This document shows, piece after piece, positions 12,673 to 22,246 of a stretch of DNA of 61,248 nt. Position numbers and translations under genes: made by a program. The DNA is from Hafnia psychrotolerans (lineage in GTDB: Bacteria > Pseudomonadota > Gammaproteobacteria > Enterobacterales > Enterobacteriaceae), in NCBI RefSeq assembly GCF_014639435.1, contig NZ_BMFZ01000015.1, forward strand, positions 1 through 61,248, in the 5' to 3' direction. The notes under the pieces are model-generated. The model did not search any database. It worked only from the letters and a program-made list of their open reading frames with translations, and was not told where the DNA came from. Positions within the stretch are counted from its first letter, which is position 1. Each line of letters opens with the position of its first letter.

Positions 12673-13851
12673 ATGAGCATCATTATTGTCGGCGGCGGAA
12701 TGACCGGCGCCACTCTGGCACTGGCGATTTCCACGCTGACGCAGGGTCGTCTGCCAGTGCATCTGGTGGAAGCTACAGCGCCAGAACATCATGGGCATCC
12801 GGGTTTTGATGCCCGCTCGATCGCACTGGCGCAGGGGACTTGTCAGCAACTGGCGCGTGTCGGCATCTGGCCAGCGCTGGCGAAAATCGCCACGCCGATC
12901 CGAGATATCCACGTCAGCGATCGCGGCCATGCGGCCTTTGTGCATCTCAATGCTGCCCATTACGGCGTCGAAGCCTTGGGTCAGGTGGTTGAGTTACATC
13001 AAGTCGGCAAGCGTCTGTTTACACTGCTGAACGAAGCGCCGGGCATCACGCTGCATTGTCCGGCGAAAGTCATTGATGTCGCGCGTACAGTGGATTCCGC
13101 CACCGTGACGCTGGACACCGGAGAAACGCTGACCGCGCCACTGCTGGTCGCCGCCGACGGTTCGCACTCTTCGCTGGCGAAGGCCTGCAATATTGGCTGG
13201 CAGCGGGAAGACTATGGTCAGATCGCGGTCATCGCCAATGTCGCGACTTCCGAACCGCATCATGGCCGCGCGTTCGAACGCTTTACACAACACGGACCGC
13301 TGGCCTTATTGCCAATGTCCGACGGGCGCAGCTCGCTGGTGTGGTGCCATCCGCGTGACGCTAAAGCGGAAATCGATGGCTGGAGTGAAGCGCAATTTCT
13401 CAGCGAACTGCAAAAAGCCTTCGGCTGGCGACTCGGCACCCTGAAACAGGCCGGCACGCGCTTTAATTATCCGCTGCAATTACAGAAAGCCAACAGTCAT
13501 ATTAGCCACCGTCTGGCGCTGGTCGGTAATGCGGCGCAAACGCTGCATCCGATCGCTGGACAGGGTTTTAATCTGGGCTTGCGTGACGTGATGACGCTGG
13601 CAGAAACGCTGGCCAGCGCTGTTGCACACGGAACCGACATCGGCAGTTATCGCGTGCTGAGTGAATACCAGCAGCGCCGTCAGCCCGATCAACAGGCTAC
13701 CATTGGCGTTACCGATGGCCTGATCCACTTATTCGCCAATCGCTGGCTGCCACTCATGGTCGGACGTAATCTCGGTTTACTGGCAATGGAAGGTATTACG
13801 CCCTTACGCGATGCCTTCACTCGCAGAACGCTAGGATGGGTTGACCGTTGA
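12673..13851 (+). CDS. ubiH: 2-octaprenyl-6-methoxyphenol hydroxylase UbiH
   Basis: UbiH is an FAD monooxygenase that hydroxylates C1 of the ubiquinone ring within the cytosolic Ubi complex. The protein has 392 aa, identical to the E. coli length. The FAD site IIVGGGMTGATLALAIS is at residues 3-19, the DG motif is VAADGSHSSLAKA, and the second FAD motif is LVGNAAQTLHPIAGQGFNLG. It is one base downstream of pepP and 27 bp upstream of its paralogue ubiI. Confidence 0.97.
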   Translation: MSIIIVGGGMTGATLALAISTLTQGRLPVHLVEATAPEHHGHPGFDARSIALAQGTCQQLARVGIWPALAKIATPIRDIHVSDRGHAAFVHLNAAHYGVEALGQVVELHQVGKRLFTLLNEAPGITLHCPAKVIDVARTVDSATVTLDTGETLTAPLLVAADGSHSSLAKACNIGWQREDYGQIAVIANVATSEPHHGRAFERFTQHGPLALLPMSDGRSSLVWCHPRDAKAEIDGWSEAQFLSELQKAFGWRLGTLKQAGTRFNYPLQLQKANSHISHRLALVGNAAQTLHPIAGQGFNLGLRDVMTLAETLASAVAHGTDIGSYRVLSEYQQRRQPDQQATIGVTDGLIHLFANRWLPLMVGRNLGLLAMEGITPLRDAFTRRTLGWVDR

Positions 13852-13878
13852 GTATGCTCAAGCCTTACAGGAATTATT

Positions 13879-15105
13879 ATGCAATCTTTTGATGTGGTTA
13901 TCGCGGGTGGCGGCATGGTTGGCTTAGCGCTGGCTTGTGGATTACAAGGCAGCGGGTTGCGTGTTGCAGTACTGGAGAGCCAGCAGCCGGATCTCGCCTC
14001 GACCTTACCTGAACAGCCTGGCCTGCGCGTATCGGCGATCAACGCCGCCAGCGAACGCCTGCTTAAATACGTTGGCGCATGGGAAAATATCATGGCGCAG
14101 CGGGCGAATGCTTATCAGGGTATGGAAGTCTGGGACCGCGACAGTTTCGGAAAAATTGCTTTCCGCAGCGAGGAATATGGCTTCAGTCATCTGGGCCATA
14201 TCATTGAAAACCAGGTGATTCATCGCGCTCTGTGGCAGAAAGCGGAGCAGTCGTCAGACATAACTTTGCTGGCTCCCGCGACGCTGAAAAATGTCGCCTG
14301 GGGCGAGAACGAGGTCTTTATCACGCTGACTGATGGTCGCCAGCTTAGTGCCCGTTTGGTGGTGGGCGCGGATGGTGCTCAGTCATGGTTGCGCCAGCAT
14401 GTCGACATCCCGCTAACCTTCTGGGATTACGGCCATCATGCGCTGGTTGCAACTATCCGCACCGCAGAGCCGCATCAATCAGTGGCGCGTCAGGTATTTC
14501 ATGGCGAGGGTATTTTGGCGTTTCTGCCGCTGGCTGATGCCCATCTGTCGTCTATCGTCTGGTCAGTCTCACCGGATGAAGCACAGCGTCTGACCGCCTT
14601 GTCGGAGGACGCGTTCAACAAAATACTCGCCACGACTTTTGACCTACGCCTTGGTGTTTGTCAGGTGGAAAGTGAGCGTCAGGCCTTCCCGCTGATGGGG
14701 CGCTATGCGCGCAGCTTTGCGGCGCAACGGCTGGCACTGGTGGGCGACGCTGCCCATACCGTGCATCCGCTGGCCGGTCAGGGCGTCAATCTTGGCTTTA
14801 TGGATGCCGCCGAACTGGCATCTGAAATTAAACGTCTGCAACGTGAAGGCAAGGATTTCGGTCAACATATGTATTTGCGCCGCTACGAGCGCCGTCGCAA
14901 ACACAGCGCTGCGCTGATGCTGGCCAGTATGCAGGGCTTCCGTGAATTATTCAGTGGCGAGCATCCAGCCAAAAAATTGCTACGCGATATCGGCCTGACG
15001 TTGGCCGACTCCCTGCCGGGCGTGAAGCCAACGCTGGTTCGTCAGGCGATGGGCCTGAATGATTTACCAGAATGGTTGCAGGAAGATGCGCTTCGATTGA
15101 AATAA
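13879..15105 (+). CDS. ubiI: 2-octaprenylphenol hydroxylase UbiI (VisC)
   Basis: UbiI hydroxylates C5 of the ubiquinone precursor ring; it is an FAD monooxygenase paralogous to UbiH. The 408-residue protein has the GGGMVGLALACGLQGSGLRV nucleotide-binding motif, VVGADGAQSWLR and LVGDAAHTVHPLAGQGVNLG, and ends in the family tail GLNDLPEWLQ with a few extra residues. AGGAATTATT lies before the ATG. It is the last gene of the pepP-ubiH-ubiI unit. Confidence 0.97.
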   Translation: MQSFDVVIAGGGMVGLALACGLQGSGLRVAVLESQQPDLASTLPEQPGLRVSAINAASERLLKYVGAWENIMAQRANAYQGMEVWDRDSFGKIAFRSEEYGFSHLGHIIENQVIHRALWQKAEQSSDITLLAPATLKNVAWGENEVFITLTDGRQLSARLVVGADGAQSWLRQHVDIPLTFWDYGHHALVATIRTAEPHQSVARQVFHGEGILAFLPLADAHLSSIVWSVSPDEAQRLTALSEDAFNKILATTFDLRLGVCQVESERQAFPLMGRYARSFAAQRLALVGDAAHTVHPLAGQGVNLGFMDAAELASEIKRLQREGKDFGQHMYLRRYERRRKHSAALMLASMQGFRELFSGEHPAKKLLRDIGLTLADSLPGVKPTLVRQAMGLNDLPEWLQEDALRLK

Positions 15106-15395
15106 TCTAATTTTAGGCACATTTTTGCATTACATTTTTTAATGCGAGGCCAGAAATCTAATTCTGCAAATGGTGAGAAATCTGGTCTCCGCGTTATATA
15201 ACATCGATATTTTGGTCGTCCATTTGTAGGTTTTGCGCTACAAACCCCATTTTCCCAGTCAAAAACTCTGCACAATCCCTCAGCTCATTCACTGTCATTC
15301 CCTTTGCTCTGCATATTTTAACTTATGGTTAGTGAGCTTATTCAGTGGTAAGTTCAAGCAAGGGTATCGTTTGCGCCACCACGCAAAATCCCGTC
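15106..15395. other. ubiI-gcvT intergenic region, promoter side
   Basis: About 290 bp of AT-rich DNA with no supported ORF. A small dyad GCATTA/TAATGC at 15127-15145 may end the ubi transcript. The gcv promoter and GcvA/Lrp sites known in E. coli should lie here, but none was pinned down. No tandem glycine riboswitch is recognisable. Confidence 0.45.
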
Positions 15396-15502
15396 ATCAT
15401 TCGAGCTATCTCCGCGTTGGCTTCCTTCGCGAACCCCGGTCACATACTTATGTATGCTCCCGGGGATTCACTCAGTTGCCGCCTTGATCTAACACGAATG
15501 AT
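15396..15502. repeat. Enterobacterial intergenic palindromic repeat, copy B
   Basis: A 107-bp element with 8-bp terminal inverted repeats ATCATTCG/CGAATGAT and a central palindrome CCCCGG..CATACTTATGTATG..CCGGGG. It carries the GGATTCACTCAGTTGCCGCC segment typical of these elements in Serratia and Yersinia relatives. It sits 56 bp upstream of the gcvT start, inside what must be the gcv leader or promoter. The longer gcvT reading frame through it is artificial. Confidence 0.65.
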
Positions 15503-15557
15503 TTTGGGTTTTTACGTGGTGTGCCGTTTATGCATTTGTATTCAAATGAGGAATAAG

Positions 15558-16655
15558 ATGGTTAAGCAGACTCAGCTTTTTGAACAACACGTCGCGTGCG
15601 GTGCGCGTATGGTCGATTTCCACGGCTGGATGATGCCGTTGCACTATGGTTCACAGCTGGATGAACATCATGCGGTGCGTCAGGATGCCGGTATGTTTGA
15701 TGTCTCGCACATGACCATCGTCGATTTGCACGGTGCCCGTACCCGTGAATTCCTGCGTTATCTGGTGGCCAACGATGTTGCCAAACTGACCGTCCCCGGC
15801 AAAGCGCTTTACACCGGCATGCTCAATGCCTCCGGCGGTGTGATTGATGACCTGATCATCTACTTCCTGACGGAAGACTATTTCCGCCTGGTGGTGAACT
15901 CCGCCACCCGCGAGAAAGATCTGGCATGGATTTCGCAACAAGCACAGGCCTACCACATCGAATTGACCGTTCGTGACGATCTGGCGTTGATCGCCGTTCA
16001 GGGACCGCAGGCCAAAACGAAAGCTGAAACCCTGTTTACTGACGCGCAAAAAACCGCCATTGCAGGTATGAAGCCGTTCTTCGGTGTGCAGGCGGGTGAC
16101 TTGTTTATCGCCACCACCGGTTATACCGGCGAAGCAGGCTATGAAATTGCCTTGCCACAAGAACAGGCGGCGGTTTTTTGGCAAAAATTACTGGCGGCGG
16201 GCGTGAAACCTGCCGGTCTGGGCGCACGCGACACGCTGCGTCTCGAAGCAGGCATGAACCTGTATGGTCAGGAAATGGACGAAAGCATTTCCCCGCTGGC
16301 GGCTAATATGGGATGGACCATCGCCTGGTTACCTGAAGATCGTGATTTTATTGGCCGTGCTGCGTTGGAAAGACAGCGTGAGCAAGGCACAGAACAGCTG
16401 GTTGGCTTGGCCATGACCGAAAAAGGCGTATTACGTAATGAGCTGCCGGTGCGTTTCACTGATGCAGCAGGTAACGTGCAGGAAGGCATTATTACCAGCG
16501 GATCATTCTCGCCGACGCTGGGTTATAGCATTGCACTGGCTCGCGTTCCGGCCGGTATCGGCGAAGACGCCGTGGTGCAAATCCGTAACCGTGAGATGCC
16601 GGTGAAGGTCACCAAACCCGGTTTTGTGCGTAACGGAAAACCGCTGGCGCAGTAA
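15558..16655 (+). CDS. gcvT: Glycine cleavage T protein (aminomethyltransferase)
   Basis: GcvT transfers the methylene group from aminomethyl-lipoyl GcvH to tetrahydrofolate and releases ammonia. The start at 15558 ([12 protein letters not shown]) has TGAGGA upstream and yields 365 aa, matching E. coli (364). The 71 in-frame codons upstream cross an intergenic repeat and are rejected. Conserved segments are [23 protein letters not shown] with the catalytic Asp region, [11 protein letters not shown] and [14 protein letters not shown]. First gene of gcvTHP. Confidence 0.97.
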   Translation: MVKQTQLFEQHVACGARMVDFHGWMMPLHYGSQLDEHHAVRQDAGMFDVSHMTIVDLHGARTREFLRYLVANDVAKLTVPGKALYTGMLNASGGVIDDLIIYFLTEDYFRLVVNSATREKDLAWISQQAQAYHIELTVRDDLALIAVQGPQAKTKAETLFTDAQKTAIAGMKPFFGVQAGDLFIATTGYTGEAGYEIALPQEQAAVFWQKLLAAGVKPAGLGARDTLRLEAGMNLYGQEMDESISPLAANMGWTIAWLPEDRDFIGRAALERQREQGTEQLVGLAMTEKGVLRNELPVRFTDAAGNVQEGIITSGSFSPTLGYSIALARVPAGIGEDAVVQIRNREMPVKVTKPGFVRNGKPLAQ

Positions 16656-16746
16656 CGAATTTATCATCGGCAATGAGCCAACAAACACTTATTTCAATAC
16701 CCGGCGTCATTCTAAGCAAAGGATGAACGGGATTTAGGAGAAAATC

Positions 16747-17133
16747 ATGAGCAACGTTCCAGCAGAATTGAAATACGCCGCATCACACGAATGGGTGCGT
16801 TCAGAAGGCAACGGTGTCTATACCGTGGGTATTACCGAGCACGCACAGGAATTACTGGGCGACATGGTGTTTGTTGACCTGCCAGAAGTCGGCCGCGAAG
16901 TGGCTGCTGGTGAAGACTGTGCCGTGGCTGAATCCGTCAAAGCGGCTTCTGACATTTATTCACCAATCAGCGGTGAAATCATTGCTATCAACAGTGAGCT
17001 GGAAGGTTCTCCTGAATTGGTCAACAGTGCGCCTTACGGTGACGGCTTCCTGTTCCAGATTAAAGCTTCAGACGAAACTGAGATCGCCAAACTGCTTGAT
17101 GCAGAGGCATACGCCGCTTCTGTAGACGAATAA
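16747..17133 (+). CDS. gcvH: Glycine cleavage H protein (lipoyl carrier)
   Basis: GcvH carries the aminomethyl intermediate on a lipoylated lysine between the P, T and L proteins. At 128 aa it is the family size. The lipoyl lysine is Lys65 in [22 protein letters not shown] lies ahead of the ATG. It lies 91 bp after gcvT and 108 bp before gcvP, in one operon. Confidence 0.98.
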   Translation: MSNVPAELKYAASHEWVRSEGNGVYTVGITEHAQELLGDMVFVDLPEVGREVAAGEDCAVAESVKAASDIYSPISGEIIAINSELEGSPELVNSAPYGDGFLFQIKASDETEIAKLLDAEAYAASVDE

Positions 17134-17241
17134 GCAACATGGCACGGCCGCCCCGCAACCTATTCGCGGGGCATATTCAAGACCCGTCGCTTTTGTCAGT
17201 ACCCCAAGACACCTCCAGCAGATTTCAGGAATGCGTAGCAA

Positions 17242-20115
17242 ATGACTCAGACTCTCAGCCAACTCGAACACAGCGAAGCCTTTATCGGCCGTCACATTGG
17301 TCCCTCTTCTCAGCAGCAACAGCAAATGCTGGAGACGGTCGGTGCCGGCTCGCTAGATGCCCTGATCCAGCAAATTGTGCCAGTCGATATCCAATTGCCG
17401 GGGCCACCCGCGGTCGGTGATGCGGTAACAGAACATCAGGCACTGGCTGAGTTGAAAGCCATTGCCAGTCAGAACCAACGCTACAAATCCTATATTGGTA
17501 TGGGATACACCGCCGTGTTGATGCCACCGGTTATCCAGCGCAACATGCTGGAAAATCCGGGCTGGTACACGGCGTATACCCCGTATCAGCCTGAAGTGTC
17601 ACAGGGCCGTCTGGAATCGTTGCTGAACTTCCAGCAACTGACGCTGGACCTGACCGGTCTGGATCTGGCCTCGGCTTCTTTGCTTGATGAAGCGACCGCG
17701 GCTGCCGAAGCCATGGCTCTGGCAAAACGCGCCAGCAAACTGAAGAATGCCAACCGTTTCTTTGTGGCTGACGATGTGCATCCGCAAACGCTGGACGTGG
17801 TTCGCACTCGCGCAGAAACTTTCGGTTTCGACATCATTGTCGATAAAGCCGAAAAGGTGCTCGATCTGGAAGGCGTGTTCGGCGTGCTGTTGCAGCAGGT
17901 GGGCACTACCGGTGAAGTGCATGACTACCGCGCGCTGCTGGCTGAACTGAAATCCCGCAAAATTATTACCAGCGTTGCCGCTGACATCATGGCACTGGTT
18001 ATGCTGGCTGCGCCGGGCAAGCAGGGCGCTGACGTGGTCTTCGGCTCCGCGCAGCGTTTCGGTGTGCCTATGGGCTACGGTGGTCCGCACGCGGCCTTCT
18101 TCGCCTGTATTGACGAATTTAAACGCTCCATGCCGGGCCGCATCATCGGGGTTTCCCGCGATGCTGCGGGCAAAACGGCACTGCGTATGGCGATGCAGAC
18201 CCGTGAGCAACATATTCGCCGCGAAAAAGCCAACTCCAATATTTGTACCTCGCAGGTTTTATTGGCCAACATCGCCAGCCTGTATGCGGTCTTCCACGGC
18301 CCCGAAGGCCTGAAGCGCATTGCGTCACGCATTCACCGCCTGACCGACATTCTGGCCGCTGGCCTGAAACAGGGCGGTCTAACCCTGCGTCACGACACCT
18401 GGTTTGACACGCTGACCGTGGAAGTGAAAGACAAAGCCGCCGTGCTGGAACGCGCGTTGAGCTTTGGCCTGAATCTGCGCACGGATATTCATGGTGCGGT
18501 CGGTATTACACTCGACGAAGCCACCTCACGTGAAGACATACAGGTCTTGTTCGCTGCCTTGTTGGGTGACAACAACGGTCTGGACATCGACAAACTGGAC
18601 GACATTGCGTCGACTGACAGCCATTCCATTCCTGCGGCGATGCTGCGTGTGTCTCCTATTCTCACTCATCCGGTATTCAATCAGTACCATAGTGAAACCG
18701 AGATGATGCGTTACATGCACCGTCTGGAAAAAAAGGATCTGGCGCTGAATCAGGCAATGATCCCGCTGGGTTCCTGCACCATGAAACTGAACGCCGCCGC
18801 GGAGATGATGCCCATCACCTGGCCGGAGTTCGCTGACCTGCACCCGTTCTGCCCAACGGAACAGGCAGGCGGTTATCAGCAAATGATCGGCCAACTGTCA
18901 CAATGGTTGGTGCAATTGACCGGTTACGATGCCGTTTGTATGCAACCGAACTCCGGTGCGCAGGGTGAATACGCGGGTCTGCTGGCGATCCGTCGTTACC
19001 ACGAAAGTCGTAACGAAAGCCGCCGCCATATCTGTTTGATCCCAAGCTCTGCGCACGGTACCAACCCGGCATCTGCCCAGATGGCGAGCATGACCGTAGT
19101 CGTGGTGGGCTGTGACAAGCAGGGCAACATCGATTTGAACGATCTGCGTGAAAAAGCGGTGCAGGCGGGTGATGAACTCTCTTGCATCATGGTGACATAC
19201 CCGTCAACGCATGGCGTTTACGAAGAAACCATCCGCGAAATCTGCCAGATTGTGCATCAGTACGGTGGTCAGGTTTACCTTGATGGCGCGAACATGAATG
19301 CGCAGGTCGGCATTACGACGCCAGGCTACATCGGCGCGGACGTTTCGCACCTTAACTTGCATAAAACGTTCTGTATCCCACACGGTGGTGGTGGTCCGGG
19401 CATGGGTCCTATCGGCGTGAAAGCCCATCTGGCGCCGTTTGTTCCAGGTCATAGCGTGGTGCAGATTGATGGCGTGCTGACGCAAAATGGTGCAGTTTCT
19501 GCGGCACCTTTCGGTAGCGCTTCGATTCTGCCAATTAGCTGGATGTACATCCGCATGATGGGCGCAGAAGGCTTGAAACAAGCCAGCCAGGTGGCGATAC
19601 TGAATGCCAACTACATTGCAACCCGTCTGAAAGACGCCTATCCGGTACTGTATACCGGTCGCGATGGCCGTGTGGCACACGAGTGTATTTTGGATATCCG
19701 CCCGCTAAAAGAAGCCACCGGCATCAGCGAAATGGATATCGCCAAGCGTCTGATCGACTACGGCTTCCACGCCCCAACCATGTCCTTCCCGGTTGCGGGT
19801 ACACTGATGGTTGAGCCAACTGAATCGGAAAGTAAAGTGGAGTTGGATCGCTTCATCAACGCGCTGCTGGCAATCCACGCGGAGATCGACCGCGTGGCCC
19901 AGGGCGAATGGCCGCTGGCCGATAATCCGCTGGTGAATGCGCCGCACGTGCAGGACGAACTGGTCAGCGAGTGGAACCATCCGTACACCCGCGAACTGGC
20001 GGTATTCCCGGCAGGTAGCGAGAATAAGTACTGGCCAGCGGTGAAGCGTCTGGATGACGTATACGGGGACAGAAATTTGTTCTGTTCATGTGTACCGATG
20101 AGTGATTACGAGTAA
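17242..20115 (+). CDS. gcvP: Glycine dehydrogenase (decarboxylating), P protein
   Basis: GcvP is the PLP enzyme that decarboxylates glycine and passes the aminomethyl group to GcvH. The 957-residue product has the same length as the E. coli enzyme and is of the fused, single-chain type. The PLP lysine is Lys708 in [17 protein letters not shown]. Other conserved stretches are [18 protein letters not shown] and [18 protein letters not shown] palindromic repeat array starts only seven bases after its stop codon, so it would form the 3' end of the gcvTHP mRNA. Confidence 0.98.
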   Translation: MTQTLSQLEHSEAFIGRHIGPSSQQQQQMLETVGAGSLDALIQQIVPVDIQLPGPPAVGDAVTEHQALAELKAIASQNQRYKSYIGMGYTAVLMPPVIQRNMLENPGWYTAYTPYQPEVSQGRLESLLNFQQLTLDLTGLDLASASLLDEATAAAEAMALAKRASKLKNANRFFVADDVHPQTLDVVRTRAETFGFDIIVDKAEKVLDLEGVFGVLLQQVGTTGEVHDYRALLAELKSRKIITSVAADIMALVMLAAPGKQGADVVFGSAQRFGVPMGYGGPHAAFFACIDEFKRSMPGRIIGVSRDAAGKTALRMAMQTREQHIRREKANSNICTSQVLLANIASLYAVFHGPEGLKRIASRIHRLTDILAAGLKQGGLTLRHDTWFDTLTVEVKDKAAVLERALSFGLNLRTDIHGAVGITLDEATSREDIQVLFAALLGDNNGLDIDKLDDIASTDSHSIPAAMLRVSPILTHPVFNQYHSETEMMRYMHRLEKKDLALNQAMIPLGSCTMKLNAAAEMMPITWPEFADLHPFCPTEQAGGYQQMIGQLSQWLVQLTGYDAVCMQPNSGAQGEYAGLLAIRRYHESRNESRRHICLIPSSAHGTNPASAQMASMTVVVVGCDKQGNIDLNDLREKAVQAGDELSCIMVTYPSTHGVYEETIREICQIVHQYGGQVYLDGANMNAQVGITTPGYIGADVSHLNLHKTFCIPHGGGGPGMGPIGVKAHLAPFVPGHSVVQIDGVLTQNGAVSAAPFGSASILPISWMYIRMMGAEGLKQASQVAILNANYIATRLKDAYPVLYTGRDGRVAHECILDIRPLKEATGISEMDIAKRLIDYGFHAPTMSFPVAGTLMVEPTESESKVELDRFINALLAIHAEIDRVAQGEWPLADNPLVNAPHVQDELVSEWNHPYTRELAVFPAGSENKYWPAVKRLDDVYGDRNLFCSCVPMSDYE

Positions 20116-20122
20116 TTAAACA

Positions 20123-20498
20123 CCTTGGGCTGGCACCCAAACTGGCTTTTAAAATTCAAGGTCAAGACCTTGGGTTGCCACCCAAACCGGCCTTAAGGTC
20201 AAGACCTTGGGTTGCCACCCAAACTGGCCTTAAGGTCAAGACCTTGGGTTGCCACCCAAACTGGCCTTAAGGTCAAGACCTTGGGTTGCCACCCAAACCG
20301 GTCTTAAGGTCAAGACCTTGGGTTGCCACCCAAACCGGCCTTAAGGTCAAGACCTTGGGCTGGCACCCAAACTGGCTTTTAAAATTCAAGGTCAAGACCT
20401 TGGGCTGCCACCCAAACCGGCCTTCAGGTCAAGACCTTGGGTTGCCGCCCAAACCGGCCTTAAGGTCAAGACCTTGGGTTGCCACCCAAACCGGCCTT
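20123..20498. repeat. Ten-copy 37-bp palindromic tandem array
   Basis: Units begin CCTTGGG at 20123, 20168, 20205, 20242, 20279, 20316, 20353, 20398, 20435 and 20472. Seven of the nine steps are exactly 37 bp; the first and seventh units are identical 45-bp variants containing TTTTAAAATTCAAGG. Each unit contains two dyads, TTGGGT-TGCC-ACCCAA and AAGGTC-AA-GACCTT. Units differ by a few substitutions only. There are no unique spacers, so this is not a CRISPR array. It starts right after gcvP and leads into the inverted repeat at 20462-21024. The function is unknown; it looks like a BIME-type extragenic array. Confidence 0.95.
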
Positions 20499-21024
20499 AA
20501 GAGGCGCCTATCGCCGCGCCTCTTAAGAATCTCCGGCTCTTTAAAACACGTGCTGTCGCTAGGCCGATGGACGTGTTCTGGTACTTCCGCGTGTGGCGCA
20601 AAACCCTGCCGCTGCGCGGTTCCCTCTCTCGGTCTTCGAGCCTATGGTCTCGAAGCCGCTCCGTTCAGCAGGATTTTTGATCGCGCCATCCCACCTTTTT
20701 TAAAAACAAAACAAATATAAATTAAGCAAAGAGTTTGGTTTTTTTGAAATGATCTGAGTGGGTGAAGTTGTGACCTAAAAAGCTTTGGCCGCGTTCAAAA
20801 ATCACGCCGGAGGAAGAGGTGGAAAACCGCGCGTGTTTTATGCGCGGGTTGTAACCCGACGTAGGGAACCGCGCAGCGGCGGGATTTTGCGGCAATAGTG
20901 AAAGCCGCTGAAACATAGCCGGTCTGCATGGCACATGTTTTAAAGAGCCCGGGATTCTTAAGGGGGGCGGCGATAAGCCCCTCTTAAGGCCAGTTTGGGC
21001 GGCGAGCCCAAGGTCTTGACCTTG
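20462..21024. repeat. Large imperfect inverted repeat around a 0.24-kb centre
   Basis: The left arm 20462-20625 and right arm 20862-21024 are diverged reverse complements. Shared blocks in order are one array unit (AAGGTCAAGACCTTGGG), CTTAAGAGG, TATCGCCGC, CTTAAGAAT, GGCTCTTTAAAACA and CCGCTGCGCGGTTCCCT. Inner hairpins on both sides also correspond in position (CTTCGAG/CTCGAAG on the left, CCGCGCG/CGCGCGG-like on the right). The centre is AT-rich. No transposase or convincing ORF is present. A 70-codon minus-strand ORF at 20722-20934 lies inside but has no visible start signal. Confidence 0.85.
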
Positions 21025-21030
21025 AATTTA

Positions 21031-21106
21031 AAGCTAAAGCTAAAGCTAAAGCTAAAGCTAAAGCTAAAGCTAAAGCTAAAGCTAAAGCTAAAGCTAAAGC
21101 TAAAGC
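21031..21106. repeat. Hexanucleotide microsatellite (AAGCTA)n
   Basis: Twelve perfect tandem copies of AAGCTA (21031-21102) plus a partial copy, ending 61 bp before the ygfF start codon. The tract lies in or next to the ygfF promoter and could change length by slippage. Confidence 0.95.
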
Positions 21107-21167
21107 CGAAGTTGTAATTGAAACCATCCCCTCTATGATTTGCTCACTTTCCGAAAAGGAGATACCC

Positions 21168-21914
21168 ATGAACAGCGTAGCGTTAGTGACCGGTGCCAGC
21201 CGCGGCATCGGTCGTGCAACGGCGATATTACTCGCCGAACAAGGTTACGCCGTCGGCGTCAATTACCTCAATAATGAAGCTGCTGCGCAATCTGTCGTCG
21301 ATGAAATCATCTCTGGCGGCGGCAATGCGATTGCCATAAAAGCCGATATCGCCGACGAGGCGCAGGTGGTTGCCATGTTCAAGCGGCTAACCGATGAACT
21401 CGGCACGCTCACCGCGCTGGTCAATAACGCCGGGATCTTATTCCAGCAATCGACCATTGAGAATCTCACCGCTGAGCGCATCAACACCGTGCTGTCCACT
21501 AACGTGACCGGCTATTTCCTCTGCTGTCGCGAGGCGGTGAAAATCATGTCGCATCGTCATGGCGGAAAGGGCGGCGCGATGGTCAATGTCTCCTCGGCGG
21601 CCTCCCGTCTGGGCGCGCCGGGTGAATATGTCGATTACGCGGCATCGAAAGGCGCGGTTGATACGCTTACCACTGGTCTGGCACTGGAAGTGGCGGCCTA
21701 CGGTATTCGTGTTAACTGCGTGCGCCCCGGTTTGATTTACACTGACATCCACGCCAGCGGCGGTGAGCCGGGGCGGGTGGACCGCGTGAAAGCCAACCTG
21801 CCGATGCAGCGCGGCGGGCAGCCGGAAGAGGTCGCGCAGGCGATTTGCTGGCTGTTGTCGGATTCGGCCTCTTACGTCACCGGCAGTTTTATCGATCTGG
21901 CTGGCGGCAGATAA
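21168..21914 (+). CDS. ygfF: SDR family oxidoreductase YgfF
   Basis: A short-chain dehydrogenase predicted to use NAD(P), substrate unknown. The start at 21168 (MNSVALVTGASRGIGRATAIL) is preceded by AAAAGGAGA and gives 248 aa. The cofactor motif TGASRGIG is at residues 8-15, NNAG near 88, catalytic Tyr-x3-Lys in YVDYAASKGAVDTL and the C-terminal SYVTGSFIDLAGGR. It is the orthologue of E. coli ygfF, which lies near gcvP there too, but with bglA between; here repeats occupy that gap. Confidence 0.93.
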   Translation: MNSVALVTGASRGIGRATAILLAEQGYAVGVNYLNNEAAAQSVVDEIISGGGNAIAIKADIADEAQVVAMFKRLTDELGTLTALVNNAGILFQQSTIENLTAERINTVLSTNVTGYFLCCREAVKIMSHRHGGKGGAMVNVSSAASRLGAPGEYVDYAASKGAVDTLTTGLALEVAAYGIRVNCVRPGLIYTDIHASGGEPGRVDRVKANLPMQRGGQPEEVAQAICWLLSDSASYVTGSFIDLAGGR

Positions 21915-21933
21915 TCAGCGTAAATCATCGATA

Positions 21934-21953
21934 ACGGGGACCGCTCCCCCCGT
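21934..21953 (+). terminator. Possible weak terminator after ygfF
   Basis: Stem ACGGGG/CCCCGT with an 8-nt loop, 19 bp after the ygfF stop. There is no T-run, so this is tentative. Confidence 0.35.
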
Positions 21954-21963
21954 CACTCCCCCA

Positions 21964-22029
21964 AAACGGTCAAATCCACACAAACGGTCATATTCGGTCA
22001 CCACAGGCTGCGAGGAATTGTGACCGTTT
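21964..22029. promoter_or_regulatory. Cluster of AAACGGTCA sites upstream of the DeoR-type gene
   Basis: AAACGGTCA occurs exactly at 21964-21972 and 21982-21990 (direct, 18 bp apart), a near copy TTCGGTCA at 21993-22000 about one helical turn on, and the exact reverse complement TGACCGTTT at 22021-22029. The arrangement resembles a multi-site operator. It lies about 220 bp upstream of the regulator gene. The cognate protein is not known; autoregulation is inferred. Confidence 0.5.
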
Positions 22030-22246
22030 GCAAATCTGCGGTTGTCTTGTTGCAGTCTAAATGACGATTTAATGCCGTTCCCGCCACAGATCCAAACTTT
22101 AACATTTCATCTCTTCTCATCTTTTTGTGACAACTGTCACATGACGACGGCGGCGAAAAAGGCACGCGGTCGCTTTTGAGGCACTGCGCATTCCGTAAGC
22201 ATCCGGCTGCGTATCCTAATTGACATCGGGAAAGAGGAATCACCAC

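Noticed and set aside
15345-15557. N-terminal extension of GcvT
   Set aside because: The extension crosses a palindromic intergenic repeat and has no homology; the start at 15558 has a good ribosome binding site and matches the family.
15106-15557. Glycine riboswitch upstream of gcvT
   Set aside because: No tandem aptamer-like conserved core was recognisable, and gcv in this order is normally controlled by GcvA, Lrp and GcvB.
20123-20498. CRISPR array
   Set aside because: The repeats follow one another without unique spacers, are internally palindromic, and no cas gene is near.
20286-20720. 144-codon ORF through the tandem array
   Set aside because: It is translated repeat sequence; the 37-bp period shifts frame each unit and there is no ribosome binding site.
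20984-21208. Minus-strand ORF with an Ala-Leu repeat
   Set aside because: Entirely due to the hexanucleotide tract and it overlaps the ygfF start.
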